From: an uncultured Cohaesibacter sp.
Lineage (GTDB): Bacteria > Pseudomonadota > Alphaproteobacteria > Rhizobiales > Cohaesibacteraceae
Assembly (NCBI RefSeq): GCF_963682185.1
Contig: NZ_OY821667.1
Location: forward strand, 1,718,109-1,782,108
DNA length: 64,000 nucleotides
Direction of reading: 5' to 3'
In this document: one piece after another, positions 35,964-44,544 of the stretch
Layout: the number at the start of each line of letters is the position of its first letter
How positions within the stretch are numbered: the stretch's first letter is position 1
Translations under genes and position numbers: made by a program
Notes under the pieces: model-generated
The model's database searches: none
What the model saw: only the letters and a program-made list of their open reading frames with translations
What the model was told of the DNA's origin: nothing

Positions 35964-37046
35964 ATGCTTAATCCCGGCGATACAATCGGCATCCTTGGTG
36001 GCGGCCAGCTGGGCCGTATGATGGCTTTGGCAGCCAGCCAACTCGGGCTCAAGACCCATATCTATTGCCCGGACCCGGATAGCCCGGCCTTCGATGTCAC
36101 TGCTTATCACACCTGTGCGGACTATGAAGACGAAGAGGCTCTGGAAGCCTTCGCCCAGTCCGTCCAGCGCGTTACCTACGAATTCGAGAACATCCCCGCC
36201 CCGACGGTGGAATTTCTCAAGAAACGTTTGCCCGTACTGCCTGACGACAATGTCCTCAAGACATCGCAGGATCGCCTGACAGAAAAGAAATTCTTCCAGT
36301 CCATCGATGTCAAGACAGCCAACTTCCGCGACATAACATCTCAGGAGAGTTTGCAAGAAGCCGTGGAAGCCATGGGGCTCCCTGCCATGCTGAAAACCCG
36401 TCGCTTTGGCTATGACGGCAAGGGGCAGGTCTTTCTCAAGAAAATTGAAGATGTCGAAGGAGCCTTTGACGCCATCGGGGCGCAACCGGCGATTCTGGAA
36501 TCCTTTGTGCCATTCGAACGCGAAATCTCGGTCATCGCGGCGCGCAATGAAAAGGGACAGGTTGTCTCTTATGATATTGCCGAGAATGTGCATAAGAACC
36601 AGATTCTCGACACCACAACCGTACCAGCGGATATCAGCGAAGGTGTCGCTGCAGAGGCCCGCAAGATCGGCGAGAAGGTGGCCGAGGCGCTTGATTATAT
36701 CGGCGTATTGGCGGTGGAGCTTTTCCTCTTGCCAGAGACATTCGAACGGCGGCTGATCGCCAACGAAATGGCGCCAAGGGTGCACAATTCCGGCCACTGG
36801 ACTGAAAGTGCCTGTCTGGTTTCCCAGTTCGAGCAGCACATCCGCGCCGTTGCAGGCTGGCCACTGGGTGATACCACGCGCCACAGCGATGTTGTCATGA
36901 CGAATCTGATCGGCGATGACATCGAGCGGCGTGAGGAGCTACTGAGCAATCCGGCAACCTCTTTCCATTCTTATGGCAAGGCAGAAACAAGAGACGGTCG
37001 AAAAATGGGACATAGCAACCATATCAAACCGATAAAGAGCAGCTAA
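35964..37046 (+). CDS. purK: N5-carboxyaminoimidazole ribonucleotide synthase
   Basis: PurK is the ATP-grasp enzyme that carboxylates AIR with bicarbonate. The 360-residue protein has the N-terminal Rossmann motif IGILGGGQLGRMMALAA, the ATP-grasp elements KTRRFGYDGKGQ and ESFVPFEREISVI, and the metal site NEMAPRVHNSGHWT. It directly follows purE and is translated with it. I see no clear terminator after it before rpsU. Confidence 0.97.
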   Translation: MLNPGDTIGILGGGQLGRMMALAASQLGLKTHIYCPDPDSPAFDVTAYHTCADYEDEEALEAFAQSVQRVTYEFENIPAPTVEFLKKRLPVLPDDNVLKTSQDRLTEKKFFQSIDVKTANFRDITSQESLQEAVEAMGLPAMLKTRRFGYDGKGQVFLKKIEDVEGAFDAIGAQPAILESFVPFEREISVIAARNEKGQVVSYDIAENVHKNQILDTTTVPADISEGVAAEARKIGEKVAEALDYIGVLAVELFLLPETFERRLIANEMAPRVHNSGHWTESACLVSQFEQHIRAVAGWPLGDTTRHSDVVMTNLIGDDIERREELLSNPATSFHSYGKAETRDGRKMGHSNHIKPIKSS

Positions 37047-37202
37047 TCTCCGACTTTTCGGTGTTTTTTCCTCAAAACAGACCACTTACTATGGACAAGC
37101 ATCCATCGGTCTGGTAGAACGCCGATCAAAGTTCGGGCGCTGCCGAGGCGGTGACCGATTTTTTTTAGAAAATCCACACATCACGAACTTAGGGATTGAC
37201 GC

Positions 37203-37430
37203 GTGCAGGTACTCGTCCGCGATAACAATGTTGATCAAGCCTTGAAGGCGCTGAAGAAGAAACTCCAGCGTGAAGGCGTATTCCGCGAAATGAAAATGCG
37301 GAATTTCTATGAAAAACCTTCCGAGAAGAAGGCCCGCGAAAAGGCTGAAGCCGTGCGTCGTGCACGCAAGCTGGCTCGCAAGCGCCTTCAGCGCGAAGGT
37401 CTGCTTCCGTCCAAAGGCCGTGGTCATTAA
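37203..37430 (+). CDS. rpsU: 30S ribosomal protein bS21
   Basis: The 75-residue protein starts with GTG and reads [20 protein letters not shown], a strongly basic protein ending [15 protein letters not shown], as in other alphaproteobacterial bS21. AGGG lies eight bases upstream of the GTG. bS21 helps start translation at some messages. A terminator follows about 140 bases later. Confidence 0.96.
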   Translation: MQVLVRDNNVDQALKALKKKLQREGVFREMKMRNFYEKPSEKKAREKAEAVRRARKLARKRLQREGLLPSKGRGH

Positions 37431-37571
37431 TATCCTTGCGCGGAGCCCTCTCTGCGCAATGCGATAGACACAGTCTTCATCGGATTTGGCGTCCCAAATC
37501 TTGGAACGCCTGCAGAGCTGTCTCAACCTGTCTTGTAATGTATTACGAGCGCGCAGGTGCGATGAATCGAA

Positions 37572-37603
37572 ATCAGGTCCCCGACGGGGCCTGATCTCGT
37601 TTT
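37572..37603 (+). terminator. Terminator after rpsU
   Basis: ATCAGGTCCCC and GGGGCCTGAT pair with one bulge, followed by CTCGTTTTATT. Confidence 0.75.
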
Positions 37604-37807
37604 ATTGGCTTGACTAGCCGACATAAGCAAGGCTTGATGAGAAAGCGATGCCATTCCGGCTCCACTCCCTTGCAAGCATTTTTATGCTGAATTTTGTAGA
37701 AGAAACATATTTCAGTGAAGTATGCCCCAATTTGGACAGACTGGGCTGCAAGTTTCGGACCGGATATTAGAAGCTTCTGATTTGCGAAAACCGAACGAGG
37801 TCTCATA

Positions 37808-38647
37808 ATGCTTAGCAAGCAACATATCAAATCGTTCCTTGCCGTTACGAGCCTATGTGTTGCGCTGGCCGCATGCCAAACCACTGGTATGGAAAACAGC
37901 GCAGATTTCGATCGCAATGCAGGCACGGCAGACAATATTGAATCACTCAACCGGGTGATCGCCGGCAGCCCCAACGACCCGAATGCCTATAACATTCGCG
38001 GTACAGCCTATGGGCGTTCCGGACAATATGATCTTGCCTTGCAAGACTATACCCGCGCCATTCAGCTGAACCCGAACTTCCATCAGGCCTATGCAAACCG
38101 GGCTCTGATTCACAAGAAGATGGGTAACATGCAGGCTGCCATGGCTGATTACAATCAGGCCATTGCACTCGACCCGACTTATGACGTTGCCCTTATTGGC
38201 CGCGGCGATATTTTCCGGGTTGAAAATCAGTTGAGCCGCGCCGTATCTGACTATAATCAGGCCATCATTGCCAAGACGCGTGATCCGCGCGCCTATTACC
38301 ACAGAGGCCTGATCTACCAGCAGCAACGCAATCACGCACAGGCGATCGAAGATTTCACCTTTGCGCTTAGCCTGGACGCATCCAATCCGGATGCCTTCAA
38401 CTCGCGCGGCGTTAGCTACCTCGCACAAGGCGACATGCGCGGGGCTCTTGGCGATTTCTCCAACGCTGTCCGCATGGATCGGGACAATTATCGCGCCTGG
38501 ACCAACCAGGGCATCGCGCTGGAAAAAGCGGGCAATTATGAGAAGGCGTATGATTCCTATTCACGCGCCAAAGTCATCAATCCGAACTACTCCCCTGCAG
38601 TCAACGGCATGAACCGGACTCGCAAGCTGCGTTTTGCCAAGAAATAG
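37808..38647 (+). CDS. TPR lipoprotein
   Basis: The 279-residue protein has a lipoprotein signal peptide with the lipobox LAAC (Cys23) and a tandem array of tetratricopeptide repeats from about residue 40 to 270, with typical turns such as AYNIRGTAYGRSGQYDLALQ and AYANRALIHKKMGNMQAAM. It would be tethered to a membrane on the periplasmic side and act as an interaction scaffold. NlpI-like proteins, which control peptidoglycan hydrolases, share this architecture, but the specific partner is unknown. It stands alone. Confidence 0.88.
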   Translation: MLSKQHIKSFLAVTSLCVALAACQTTGMENSADFDRNAGTADNIESLNRVIAGSPNDPNAYNIRGTAYGRSGQYDLALQDYTRAIQLNPNFHQAYANRALIHKKMGNMQAAMADYNQAIALDPTYDVALIGRGDIFRVENQLSRAVSDYNQAIIAKTRDPRAYYHRGLIYQQQRNHAQAIEDFTFALSLDASNPDAFNSRGVSYLAQGDMRGALGDFSNAVRMDRDNYRAWTNQGIALEKAGNYEKAYDSYSRAKVINPNYSPAVNGMNRTRKLRFAKK

Positions 38648-38788
38648 AGCTTTCCGCTTAGCTATTTAAGAAGCAAGGCTGGTCAGCCCTGTCAGGGCAA
38701 CGGGCCGACATAGAAAAAGCGCGCCTGCCATAAAGCAGCCGCACCGCATCTTCCAGATCTGACTATATCGCCATATTGCACTTCTGCC

Positions 38789-38923
38789 CTACAAAAGCGT
38801 AATCGCCATCAGCAAAACAACCCCAACGCTGAGTATGGTGCCATATTTGACTAATCCGATAAATCGATCATAGGTGCGATAATGCTCGGGATAATCCATG
38901 ATCTTGTTCGTCTGGTCGCTCAT
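38789..38923 (-). CDS. aa3-type cytochrome c oxidase subunit IV (44 residues)
   Basis: This very short gene encodes MSDQTNKIMDYPEHYRTYDR followed by a single hydrophobic helix ending MAITLL. The MDYPEH.RTY.RFI pattern and single helix match the bacterial aa3 oxidase subunit IV family (PF07835), which stabilises the heme-copper oxidase. GAGGA lies six bases before the ATG. It is far from any ctaC-ctaD-ctaE gene in this window, as is common in alphaproteobacteria, and lies downstream of an ABC1 gene, behind that gene's terminator. Confidence 0.82.
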   Translation of the reverse strand: MSDQTNKIMDYPEHYRTYDRFIGLVKYGTILSVGVVLLMAITLL

Positions 38924-39009
38924 TCCAATTCCTCCTCAAGAAGCCTCTTGCGACAAATTAGCACACCCAAAACCCCATGCAAAGCCAACCTATCGAAGGG
39001 GGCTGCAAC

Positions 39010-39037
39010 AAAAAACGGGATCTCGTGAGACCCCGTT
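39010..39037 (-). terminator. Terminator after the ABC1/UbiB gene
   Basis: On the minus strand AACGGGGTCTC and GAGATCCCGTT form an eleven-pair stem with one G-U pair, followed by six T. Confidence 0.82.
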
Positions 39038-39076
39038 GCCATTCTCATTTCCTGCATACTGCAAGAGCGTTGCCTA

Positions 39077-40495
39077 TCAGCTCTCTGGCCCGAAAGAAGG
39101 ATCAAGATTGTTGGGAGAGGCTGGCAACTGGCGCCGTGCATTGCTCACCCGCTCTGCGGTGAAATCCTCGATCTGCTCATTGAACAGCTTATAGAAATTA
39201 AGCTCCGCCCCAAGATGCAGAAACACGCCACCGAGCCCGATGGCTGCACGATCCATGAACACAAACTCCCGTGGCACGGTAATCGGCCCCAGCCGCCTGA
39301 ATTCCTGATGCACCTTGAAGGCCTGCTTGCGGCCATATTCAGCCGGACTGACACCATCGGCAATCGAGCGCACGCGATCATCCAGCATCGGCCCATAGAT
39401 GAAACGAGCCCATAGATTGAGCGCATCAATCAATTCATCACTGAGATTGGAAAAGCCCCAGCATTCATAGGCATTCACGATCTGATCGCGATCATCCTTC
39501 TCAAGCCCGTGATAAAGATCGACAACCCCTTTGACGAAGCGCGGGGTAAAAATGCGGATACAGCCATAATCGAACAGATTGAGCCCACCGACCTCCCCCG
39601 CCTCTTCAAAGGCGGAATAGTTGCCCAAATGCGGATCACCATGGATCACGCCATAATGGGCAAAGGGATACCACCAGGCATGGAACAGCCGCTCGGTGAT
39701 GAAATTGCGTACTTCCTGACTATGCTGCTTGTAATCAAGCAGCTTGCGCCCATTGAGCCAACTCATGCTCAGAAGGCGCGGCGTTGATAGATCAGAGTAG
39801 AGTTTGGGAACGCGGATACTATCTTCTTTTTTGAAGATCTCGGCATAGAGGCTCATGTGCCAGGCTTCGCGCACATAATCGAGCTCTTCGCGCACGCGCT
39901 CAGCAATTTCTGCGCTCATCTCCCGCGTGTCCACGGCAGATTGCATGGAGCGATGCAGGGCAAAAACCATGTTGAGTTGCTTGAGGTCGGCCTCAACCGC
40001 GCTTTCCATATCCGGATATTGCAGTTTGCAGGCCAGCACCGTTCCATCTTCATGCAGCGCCTTATGCACCTGCCCCAGAGACGCAGCCGCAGAGGGTTCA
40101 TGATCGAACTCGGCAAATTTCGAGCGCCAGCCAGCCCCGAGCTCGGATCGCATCCGCCGCTTGGTAAAGGCCCAGCCCATCGGCGGCGCATCGGACTGAA
40201 GCTGCGCCAGCTCGGCAGCATATTCAGGCGGCACCACATCGGGTACGGTGGCAATCATTTGCGCCACCTTCATCAGCGGCCCCTTGAGCGTACCCAAGAC
40301 CCGCGCCAGATCAGCCGCCTCGCGCTCGATGTCGCTGGAGCTGCCACCGAACAGGCGAGACCCTGCGGCCCGCGCCACAAAGCCCCCCATGCCCGCATTC
40401 ACGCGCGCATAGCGCTTCAAACGACGACCAAAACGATTCTGGTCGTCGTAAGATGCATCATCTTCATTCGGGTCAAGAAGGGTCTCATCAACCAT
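39077..40495 (-). CDS. ABC1/UbiB-family kinase-like protein
   Basis: The 472-residue protein belongs to the ABC1/AarF/UbiB family of atypical kinases linked to ubiquinone synthesis. The family motifs are recognisable: MKVAQMIA takes the place of the KxGQ signature, AAASLGQVHKA is the Ala-rich nucleotide loop, LACKLQYPDM has the catalytic lysine, EELDY follows, and GVIHGDPHLGN and LFDYGCIR are the catalytic and metal-binding loops. KxAQ is the form seen in a distinct alphaproteobacterial subgroup. It lies 36 bases downstream of pepF on the same strand and may be co-transcribed with it. Confidence 0.88.
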   Translation of the reverse strand: MVDETLLDPNEDDASYDDQNRFGRRLKRYARVNAGMGGFVARAAGSRLFGGSSSDIEREAADLARVLGTLKGPLMKVAQMIATVPDVVPPEYAAELAQLQSDAPPMGWAFTKRRMRSELGAGWRSKFAEFDHEPSAAASLGQVHKALHEDGTVLACKLQYPDMESAVEADLKQLNMVFALHRSMQSAVDTREMSAEIAERVREELDYVREAWHMSLYAEIFKKEDSIRVPKLYSDLSTPRLLSMSWLNGRKLLDYKQHSQEVRNFITERLFHAWWYPFAHYGVIHGDPHLGNYSAFEEAGEVGGLNLFDYGCIRIFTPRFVKGVVDLYHGLEKDDRDQIVNAYECWGFSNLSDELIDALNLWARFIYGPMLDDRVRSIADGVSPAEYGRKQAFKVHQEFRRLGPITVPREFVFMDRAAIGLGGVFLHLGAELNFYKLFNEQIEDFTAERVSNARRQLPASPNNLDPSFGPES

Positions 40496-40531
40496 TTGTC
40501 ACAAGCACTCCAACTCCGGCCCCAACGTTCC

Positions 40532-42400
40532 TTATGCGCCTTCCAGCGCTTCCAGTTCGTCGATCAGGCCTTCAACTACAGCCAAGCCTTTGGACCAGAA
40601 ATCCGGATTCCGCGCATCCAGCCCAAACGGCGCCAGCAATTCGGAATGATGCTTGGTGCCTCCCGCCTTGAGCATGTCGAAATATTTATCGACAAAGCCC
40701 TCATTGCTGTCCTGATAGACAGAATAAAGCGAGTTCACCAGACAATCACCGAATGCATAGGCATACACATAGAATGGGGAATGGATGAAATGCGGGATAT
40801 AGGCCCAATAGGTCTCATAGCCCTCACCCAGCCGAATGGACGGCCCCAGACTGTCTGCTTGTACGCTCATCCAGATGTCGCAGATCTCATCGGAGGTCAA
40901 TTCTCCCTCCTTGCGCGCAATATGCAGCTTGCGTTCATAGAGATAGAAGGCAATCTGGCGCACCACCGTGTTGAGCATATCCTCAACCTTGCTGGCGAGC
41001 ATGGAACGGCGCTCTTCTGTTGTCTTGGTCTTGGCAAGCAATGAGCGGAAGGTCAGCATTTCACCAAACACACTGGCCGTTTCAGCCAATGTCAGCGGCG
41101 TTGGTGCCATCAGGGCGCCCTGCTTTCCAGCCAGAACCTGGTGCACACCATGGCCCAGCTCATGGGCAAGGGTCATCACGTCGCGTGGCTTGCCCATATA
41201 GTTGAGCAGCACATAAGGATGAGCGCTCGGCACGGTCGGATGCGCAAAAGCACCCGGCGACTTGCCATCACGAATGGCAGCATCGATCCAGCCCTTGTCA
41301 AAGAACTGCTCGGAAATCTCGGCCATCTCGGGCGCAAAGCCTGCATAGGCTTCCTGAACGATGGTCTTGGCTTCAGGCCAATTGATCGTGCGCATCGGCA
41401 CCTTGGGCAGAGGGGCGTTGCGATCCCAATGATCCAACACATCCTTGCCGAACCACTTGGCTTTGAGCGCATAATAGCGATGGGAAAGACGCGGATAGGC
41501 GTCCTGCACAGCAGCCACCAGCGCATCCACCACCTCGCGTTCGACGCGGTTCGCCAAATGGCGACTGTCAGCAACATCCTCAAAGCCGCGCCAGCTGTCA
41601 GAAATGGCCTTGTCTTTGGAAAGAGTGTTGGTAATCAGTGCGAAGGTGGAAATATTCTTCTTGAAGGTCACGGCCAGCGCTTCAGCGGCAGCCTTGCGTT
41701 TGGCCTCATCACTGTCAGACATCAGGTTCAATGTCTGCTCAATGGCCAGCTCCTTGCTCTCACCGTCGGTCTCAACAGTGAAGCGCAAACCAGCCATGGT
41801 TTCATTGAACAAACGGTTCCAGGCCATGCCGCCGGTCACGGACTTCTCATAGAAGAGCTTTTCCAGTTCGTCAGAGAGCTGATATGGCTTTTCCTTACGT
41901 AGATCATCAAGCCACGGCTTGTAGTGGGCAAGCGCTGCGCTTGAGGCAATCGCCTTGTCCAGTACGGCATCCTCAACGCGGTTGAGCTCCAGCTCGAAGA
42001 AAAGCAGCAAGGTGGAAATCGTTGTCAGGCGCTCCTGCGCATCGCCATAGAATTTGGCAATTTTCGGATCGGTGGTATTGCCGTTATACATCAAGCCAGC
42101 ATAGGAAATCAGCCTGCCCATGCGCTCTTGCATCGCTTCGTAGCGTTTGAGCGCCTCGGCCAATTGCTCGCCCCCCTTGGCCAGCCCGTCTGCAAGCTTA
42201 CCCTGATAATCGGAAGCAAACGCTTCGGCTTCGCTTTGCGCGAGCTTGTAGTCTTCCTCGATCGCTGGATCATCAAGCCCCTTATAGAGATCATCAAGAG
42301 ACCATTCCGGCAGGACTTCTCCTGTCTTGTCAGCAGCGGCTGCATCGGAAGTGGCGAGATGGGCGTCAAGCGAAGATCGAAATAGGCGTTCAGTGATCAT
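40532..42400 (-). CDS. pepF: Oligoendopeptidase F family (M3B) zinc peptidase
   Basis: The 622-residue enzyme is an M3-family metallopeptidase with the zinc motif HELGHGVHQ near residue 405 and the upstream VLLNYMGKPRDVMTLA, plus the family sequence GEMLTFRSLLAKT after it. The N-terminal part (about 30-200) is the all-helical domain. No signal peptide is present, so it cleaves oligopeptides in the cytoplasm. The start ATG 42400 (MITERLFRS) is preferred to a TTG five codons earlier. The enzyme precedes the ABC1 gene. Confidence 0.93.
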   Translation of the reverse strand: MITERLFRSSLDAHLATSDAAAADKTGEVLPEWSLDDLYKGLDDPAIEEDYKLAQSEAEAFASDYQGKLADGLAKGGEQLAEALKRYEAMQERMGRLISYAGLMYNGNTTDPKIAKFYGDAQERLTTISTLLLFFELELNRVEDAVLDKAIASSAALAHYKPWLDDLRKEKPYQLSDELEKLFYEKSVTGGMAWNRLFNETMAGLRFTVETDGESKELAIEQTLNLMSDSDEAKRKAAAEALAVTFKKNISTFALITNTLSKDKAISDSWRGFEDVADSRHLANRVEREVVDALVAAVQDAYPRLSHRYYALKAKWFGKDVLDHWDRNAPLPKVPMRTINWPEAKTIVQEAYAGFAPEMAEISEQFFDKGWIDAAIRDGKSPGAFAHPTVPSAHPYVLLNYMGKPRDVMTLAHELGHGVHQVLAGKQGALMAPTPLTLAETASVFGEMLTFRSLLAKTKTTEERRSMLASKVEDMLNTVVRQIAFYLYERKLHIARKEGELTSDEICDIWMSVQADSLGPSIRLGEGYETYWAYIPHFIHSPFYVYAYAFGDCLVNSLYSVYQDSNEGFVDKYFDMLKAGGTKHHSELLAPFGLDARNPDFWSKGLAVVEGLIDELEALEGA

Positions 42401-42415
42401 AAGGGCATCCAGCAA

Positions 42416-42788
42416 TAAAGTGATAGAGTCTGAAACCGGATAATGCTCCGGCTGTCGAAGAACCGACTTCTCTAAGATAGGAAGTCCTGCCTTAAGATCA
42501 AATATCTAAATTGTAAGAAATCCGGATAAAAGCGTATATTCCGCGTTCCCACCCGGAGACTGACGCAGTTACCGCCGCAATTAATCATTTAATCAACTAT
42601 GAACATATCTTTCCGAGGACCCTCATATTAACGCGCAATTAACCGATTGGGCTCATCTTGGTTCAAAATGAAACAGATCGCGTCCATGATGCGAGAATCG
42701 CCTCTGCCGGACAGTGCAGTCGGGGCAAAGGCACTACCGCCCCCGTAAAAGCAAGGCGATCAGTTAGAAATCAGCCATCGAGGGCAAG
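42416..42788. other. Divergent intergenic region, pepF to the sigma-54 regulator
   Basis: This 373-base stretch separates two divergent genes and contains a CtrA-like box, near the middle. No small gene is convincing. Both promoters should lie here. Confidence 0.55.
42628..42644 (+). promoter_or_regulatory. CtrA-like box upstream of the sigma-54 regulator
   Basis: TTAA, seven bases (CGCGCAA), TTAACC is an exact match to the CtrA consensus. It lies about 145 bases before the regulator's ATG, and a TTAATCAT half-site-like sequence lies about 45 bases upstream of it. Confidence 0.45.
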
Positions 42789-44402
42789 ATGAACGAACGC
42801 ATCCTGATTGTTGACGATGACCCGGTACAAAGACGCCTGCTCGAAGCTGTGGTCGAGAAGAGCGGCTTTGAGACGGCCTGTGCTGAAAATGGAGAGCAGG
42901 CGCTTGCCATTCTGCAAGAAAATCCCTCCACCCATTTCGATCTGATCATTCTGGATCTGGTCATGCCGAATCTCGATGGCATGGGTGTGCTTCAGGCTTT
43001 GCAAAAGACCGACATCAAGGCGCCGATCATCGTACAGACCGCCCATGCAGGGATCGACACTGCGGTGAATGCCATGCGCGCGGGGGCCTTTGACTTTGTC
43101 ATCAAGCCGGTTGCCCCCGAGCGCCTGCAAGTGGCCATGCGCAATGCCCTCAAGGTCAATGCCCTTGAGGATGAAATCACCCGCATCCGCTCCAAGCGCG
43201 ATGGCAATCTCAGCTTCAAGAGCATCATCTCCTCAAGCGATACGATGGGGCGTGTCATCAATCTTGGCCAGCGCGCGGCGAAATCCCACATTCCCATTCT
43301 CATCGAAGGAGAATCCGGCGTCGGCAAGGAACTGATTGCCAAGGCGATTCAGCATGCCTCTGATCGTTCCAGCAAACCTTTTGTCACGGTCAACTGCGGC
43401 GCCATTCCCGACAATCTGGTCGAAAGCATTCTTTTTGGCCATGAGAAGGGGGCCTTTACCGGCGCCAACGACAAGCATATCGGCAAATTCGTCGAGGCCA
43501 ATGGCGGCACGCTCTTTCTGGACGAAGTTGGAGAATTGCCACTCGATACGCAGGTCAAGCTTTTGCGAGCCCTGCAGGAAGGTGAGATTGACCCGGTCGG
43601 TGCAGCGAAGCCCGTAAAAGTCGATTTTCGCCTGATCTCGGCGACCAACAAGGATCTGATCCAGTTAGTCAAGGATGGCAAATTCCGCGAAGACCTTTAT
43701 TACCGGCTCAATGTCTTCCCCATTCGGGTGCCGCCTCTGCGCGACCGCAAGGATGACATCCCCGCCCTAACGCGCAATTTCCTTGCGCGCTTTGCCGCCG
43801 AGGAAGGCCGCAAGAATCTGACGCATGTGACGCCCGAGGCCCTCTCCCTGCTACAGAGCTATGACTGGCCCGGCAACATTCGCCAGTTGGAAAACACCGT
43901 CTTCCGCGCTGTCGTTCTGTGCGACAGCAATCAACTGACTGTGGATGAATTCCCGCAGATCGCCAGTCAGGTGAGCGCCTACAGTGCCTCCGTCGTCAAG
44001 GCCCGTTCGCCCAACCCTTCCGAGCTGGCCTATGTGGAGCAGACAGAGCCTCAATCAGCCCCATCAATGCCCACATCAAGCGCCCCTCATCCCGAGGCCG
44101 GCAATCATGGCAATGTGGCTCCTCGCTCAGCTGATCCGGCAGCAGACCAGCCTTTCAAGGCCGCGCCTAGTCCCTCAGCCCAGCAGCAAGACCCATGGGG
44201 CTTTCTCAGGCTGCTCGATGAACAGGGGAACATACGCCCTCTGGCCGAGCTGGAAGCGGAGATCATCAAACGAGCACTCGAACATCATGACTATCGCATG
44301 TCCGATGTTGCGCGCCGATTGGCTATTGGCCGCTCGACACTCTATCGCAAACTGAAGGAATATGGGCTGGACCAGCCCAGCAACGATGCCGAAGCATCCT
44401 GA
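42789..44402 (+). CDS. Orphan sigma-54-dependent response regulator
   Basis: The 537-residue protein is an NtrC-type activator. The receiver (residues 4-120) has the acidic pocket DDD 9-11, phosphoacceptor D56, T84 and K106. The AAA+ domain has Walker A GESGVGKE at 174-181, GAFTGA at 221-226 (contact with sigma-54) and FLDEVGELPL. A Pro/Ser-rich linker of some 80 residues (about 400-480) precedes the Fis-type helix-turn-helix (DYRMSDVARRLAIGRSTLYRKL). No histidine kinase is adjacent, so the input is unknown. A CtrA-like box lies upstream. Confidence 0.93.
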   Translation: MNERILIVDDDPVQRRLLEAVVEKSGFETACAENGEQALAILQENPSTHFDLIILDLVMPNLDGMGVLQALQKTDIKAPIIVQTAHAGIDTAVNAMRAGAFDFVIKPVAPERLQVAMRNALKVNALEDEITRIRSKRDGNLSFKSIISSSDTMGRVINLGQRAAKSHIPILIEGESGVGKELIAKAIQHASDRSSKPFVTVNCGAIPDNLVESILFGHEKGAFTGANDKHIGKFVEANGGTLFLDEVGELPLDTQVKLLRALQEGEIDPVGAAKPVKVDFRLISATNKDLIQLVKDGKFREDLYYRLNVFPIRVPPLRDRKDDIPALTRNFLARFAAEEGRKNLTHVTPEALSLLQSYDWPGNIRQLENTVFRAVVLCDSNQLTVDEFPQIASQVSAYSASVVKARSPNPSELAYVEQTEPQSAPSMPTSSAPHPEAGNHGNVAPRSADPAADQPFKAAPSPSAQQQDPWGFLRLLDEQGNIRPLAELEAEIIKRALEHHDYRMSDVARRLAIGRSTLYRKLKEYGLDQPSNDAEAS

Positions 44403-44544
44403 TAAAATGTCCAGATCGTTGCAGGAAGGCTACACACGTCAACGCGATCATGTTCATGTCGCAAATGTGATGAGAAAAAGATTGCATCAAACGTATATTG
44501 GACTCAATAACCTTGCTTAGCTTGATTCACTTACGTGCGGGATA

